Assembly: GCA_017425725.1 (NCBI GenBank)
Contig: JAFOXU010000077.1
Coordinates: forward strand, 1 to 5,642
Source of the DNA: Alphaproteobacteria bacterium
GTDB lineage: Bacteria > Pseudomonadota > Alphaproteobacteria > Rs-D84
Length of the DNA stretch: 5,642 bases
Reading direction: 5' to 3'
Both the position numbers and the translations under genes were made by a program. Positions 4,117-5,642 of this stretch are shown in pieces. The notes beneath the pieces are model-generated. The model made no database searches and was not told where the DNA came from. It saw only the letters and a list, made by a program, of their open reading frames with translations. Within the stretch, counting starts at the first letter, position 1. Every line of letters starts with the position of its first letter.

Positions 4117-5642
4117 ATGCAAAAAAGAAAACGTAAATCTGTAACAGAAGATGTTGTAAAACGTTCATGGAAATGGCGTCTGTTTGTATACCTGTTTAAT
4201 GCAATGTTGTTGTGTGGTGTTGCGGTTGCAGGCTATGTTTCTGTTATATATTTGCGTATGCCATCATTGGATTCGATTTTGCATGAAACAAGATCTGCTG
4301 CTGTTGTATTCTTGGACAAAGACGGTAATGAAATTCGCAGTGCTAATCGCATAATGGGTACGCCTGTATCTGTGGAAACATTGCCCCCACATGTGTGGCA
4401 GGCAATTATTGCAATCGAAGATAAAAGATTCTTTAAACATGGTCCAATTGATTTGCGTGGAATAACACGTGCTGTGTTTTCTAATTTGGTATCTGGGCGT
4501 ATTGCGGCAGGTGGTTCAACGATTACTCAACAGACGGCAAAAAATATTTTCTTGTCACGTGAAAAAAAGATTTCTAGAAAGGTTCAAGAAGTTATCTTGT
4601 CGTATTGGTTGGAAAATCGTTTTACAAAAAATCAGGTCTTAGATTTGTATATGAACCGTGTGTCGTTGGTTGGCGGTATGCGTGGAATTGATGCGACTGC
4701 ACGTGTTATGTTTCAGGTGCCTGCAAATAAACTGTCAATCGGTCAGGCAGCACAAATCGCTGCAATGTTAAAGGCACCAACAACATACAGCCCATTACGT
4801 AATCCGCAGAAAAATATTGAACGGGCACGTGTTGTTTTAACAGAAATGGTGCGTCAGGGATATATTGATATAAATCAGGCACGAATTGCAGCACAAAGTT
4901 TGGGACCCGCATTGCCGACAGGTGATACAAATCAATACAGATATTGGACTGATTTTGTGATGGATGAATTACGGTCCAGAATTGGTGAATTTGAATCTGA
5001 TATGTTTGTGTACACAACGCTGGATACGGATGTTCAGGATGATGTTGCCGCAATATTGACTAAAAAAACTGGTGAATATCAGGGGGCTGTGGTCGCAATG
5101 GAAACAGACGGTGCGTTACGTGCAATGAGTGGCGGTACCGATTACCAAACCAGTCAATTTAATCGTGCGACTGCACCACGTCAGCCCGGCAGCAGTTTTA
5201 AACCGGTTGTGTACTTGGTGGCGCTGGAAAATGGGTTAATGCCAGATTCATATGTAAATGATTCACCATTTGCAATTGGGGATTATAATCCAAAAAACTA
5301 TAATGAAAAATATTATGGTGATATAACACTGTCAACGGCATTTGCAAAAAGTGTGAATTCTGTGCCATTAAAATTAACCAAAGAATACGGAATTGATTCT
5401 GTGTTGAATATGGCAGGGCGCCTGGGGGTTGGGACCAAATTGCGACGTGAATATTCGACCGTATTGGGTGCATCAGAAATGAGTTTGCTGGACCTGACAA
5501 ACATTTATGCGGTAATTTGGAATAATGGATTTTCTGTTCGTCCATATTCGATAACCAAGGTAACAGACAGTGTTGGTAATATTATTTACGAGCGTAATCC
5601 GTCAGATCCAATTCAGGTTTTACAGCCAGAAACAGTTGGACA
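4117..5642 (+). CDS. Class A penicillin-binding protein (PBP1A-type glycosyltransferase/transpeptidase), first 508 residues
   Basis: A bifunctional peptidoglycan synthase that polymerises lipid II glycan strands and cross-links the stem peptides in the periplasm, anchored in the inner membrane. The frame is open from the ATG to the right edge. Residues 1-21 are a basic cytoplasmic tail and about 22-46 the membrane helix. The GT51 domain shows EDKRFFKH (101-108, catalytic Glu101), GGSTITQQTAKN (132-143), RKVQE (154-158), KNQVLDLYMN (171-180) and IGQAAQIAAMLKAP (208-221). The transpeptidase domain shows RQPGSSFKP (355-363) with nucleophile Ser359 and Lys362, and SVN at 412-414; the KTG motif should lie just beyond the edge. 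The catalytic Ser comes early, leaving only about 135 residues between the domains, so this is a compact form without a large inserted domain. Sequence around SxxK favours the PBP1A (mrcA/ponA) group over PBP1C. Only a weak GGGG ribosome binding site precedes the ATG. Confidence 0.93.
   Translation, partial: MQKRKRKSVTEDVVKRSWKWRLFVYLFNAMLLCGVAVAGYVSVIYLRMPSLDSILHETRSAAVVFLDKDGNEIRSANRIMGTPVSVETLPPHVWQAIIAIEDKRFFKHGPIDLRGITRAVFSNLVSGRIAAGGSTITQQTAKNIFLSREKKISRKVQEVILSYWLENRFTKNQVLDLYMNRVSLVGGMRGIDATARVMFQVPANKLSIGQAAQIAAMLKAPTTYSPLRNPQKNIERARVVLTEMVRQGYIDINQARIAAQSLGPALPTGDTNQYRYWTDFVMDELRSRIGEFESDMFVYTTLDTDVQDDVAAILTKKTGEYQGAVVAMETDGALRAMSGGTDYQTSQFNRATAPRQPGSSFKPVVYLVALENGLMPDSYVNDSPFAIGDYNPKNYNEKYYGDITLSTAFAKSVNSVPLKLTKEYGIDSVLNMAGRLGVGTKLRREYSTVLGASEMSLLDLTNIYAVIWNNGFSVRPYSITKVTDSVGNIIYERNPSDPIQVLQPETVG

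Noticed and set aside
4731..4785. Gln210 where many class A enzymes have Glu in glycosyltransferase motif 5
   Set aside because: Gln at this place is also seen in PBP1b-type enzymes as I recall them, so it is not evidence of lost activity.
4706..5545. Minus-strand open frames opposite the penicillin-binding protein gene
   Set aside because: They are shadows of a reading frame that carries all glycosyltransferase and transpeptidase motifs.
1..5642. CRISPR array, tRNA, rRNA, insertion sequence or phage remnants
   Set aside because: No spaced direct repeats, cloverleaf, transposase or terminal inverted repeats were seen by eye; all intergenic gaps are under 135 bases and are filled by promoters and terminators.

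Overview
The window looks like a stretch of an AT-rich alphaproteobacterial chromosome. The evidence is a Gram-negative envelope gene set (two opacity-type outer-membrane barrels with C-terminal Phe, a probable lipoprotein hydrolase and a class A penicillin-binding protein), AT-rich codon choice with many TTG, GTT and AAA codons, and promoters close to TTGACA/TATAAT or CTATAT. A small-genome, gut- or host-associated lineage would fit, but no marker gene here fixes the taxon. I see no mobile element, phage gene, CRISPR array, tRNA or rRNA.

Layout. Positions 1-1092 are on the minus strand: the first 110 residues of a GNAT acetyltransferase (running off the left edge), preceded by a complete alpha/beta hydrolase of the ARPCQY/GYSGG lipoprotein-like family. 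A 131-base divergent region follows. Three plus-strand units come next, each with its own promoter signal: a 241-residue single-pass membrane protein with a very basic N-tail and a C-terminal repeat of period 20; an 80-residue two-helix membrane protein with a Lys/Ala/Pro tail; and an outer-membrane barrel gene broken by a one-base frameshift in a GGGG run near 2763-2766. A shared bidirectional terminator (3384-3411) separates it from a convergent, intact minus-strand barrel of the same type (3417-4025). A short divergent region then leads to a class A penicillin-binding protein on the plus strand (from 4117, open at the right edge), with its glycosyltransferase motifs and the SxxK and SxN transpeptidase motifs intact.

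How it fits together. Most genes act at the envelope: wall synthesis, outer-membrane barrels, a probable periplasmic lipoprotein hydrolase and two inner-membrane proteins of unknown role. Nothing forces them into one pathway, and mapped terminators and promoters split the region into mostly single-gene transcripts. The most interesting signals are (i) genes whose -10 box ends about 7 bases before the ATG with no ribosome binding site, implying leaderless mRNAs, (ii) the frameshifted barrel gene, which also has a G6 tract in its promoter spacer, and (iii) the unrecognised basic-tail/period-20-repeat membrane protein.
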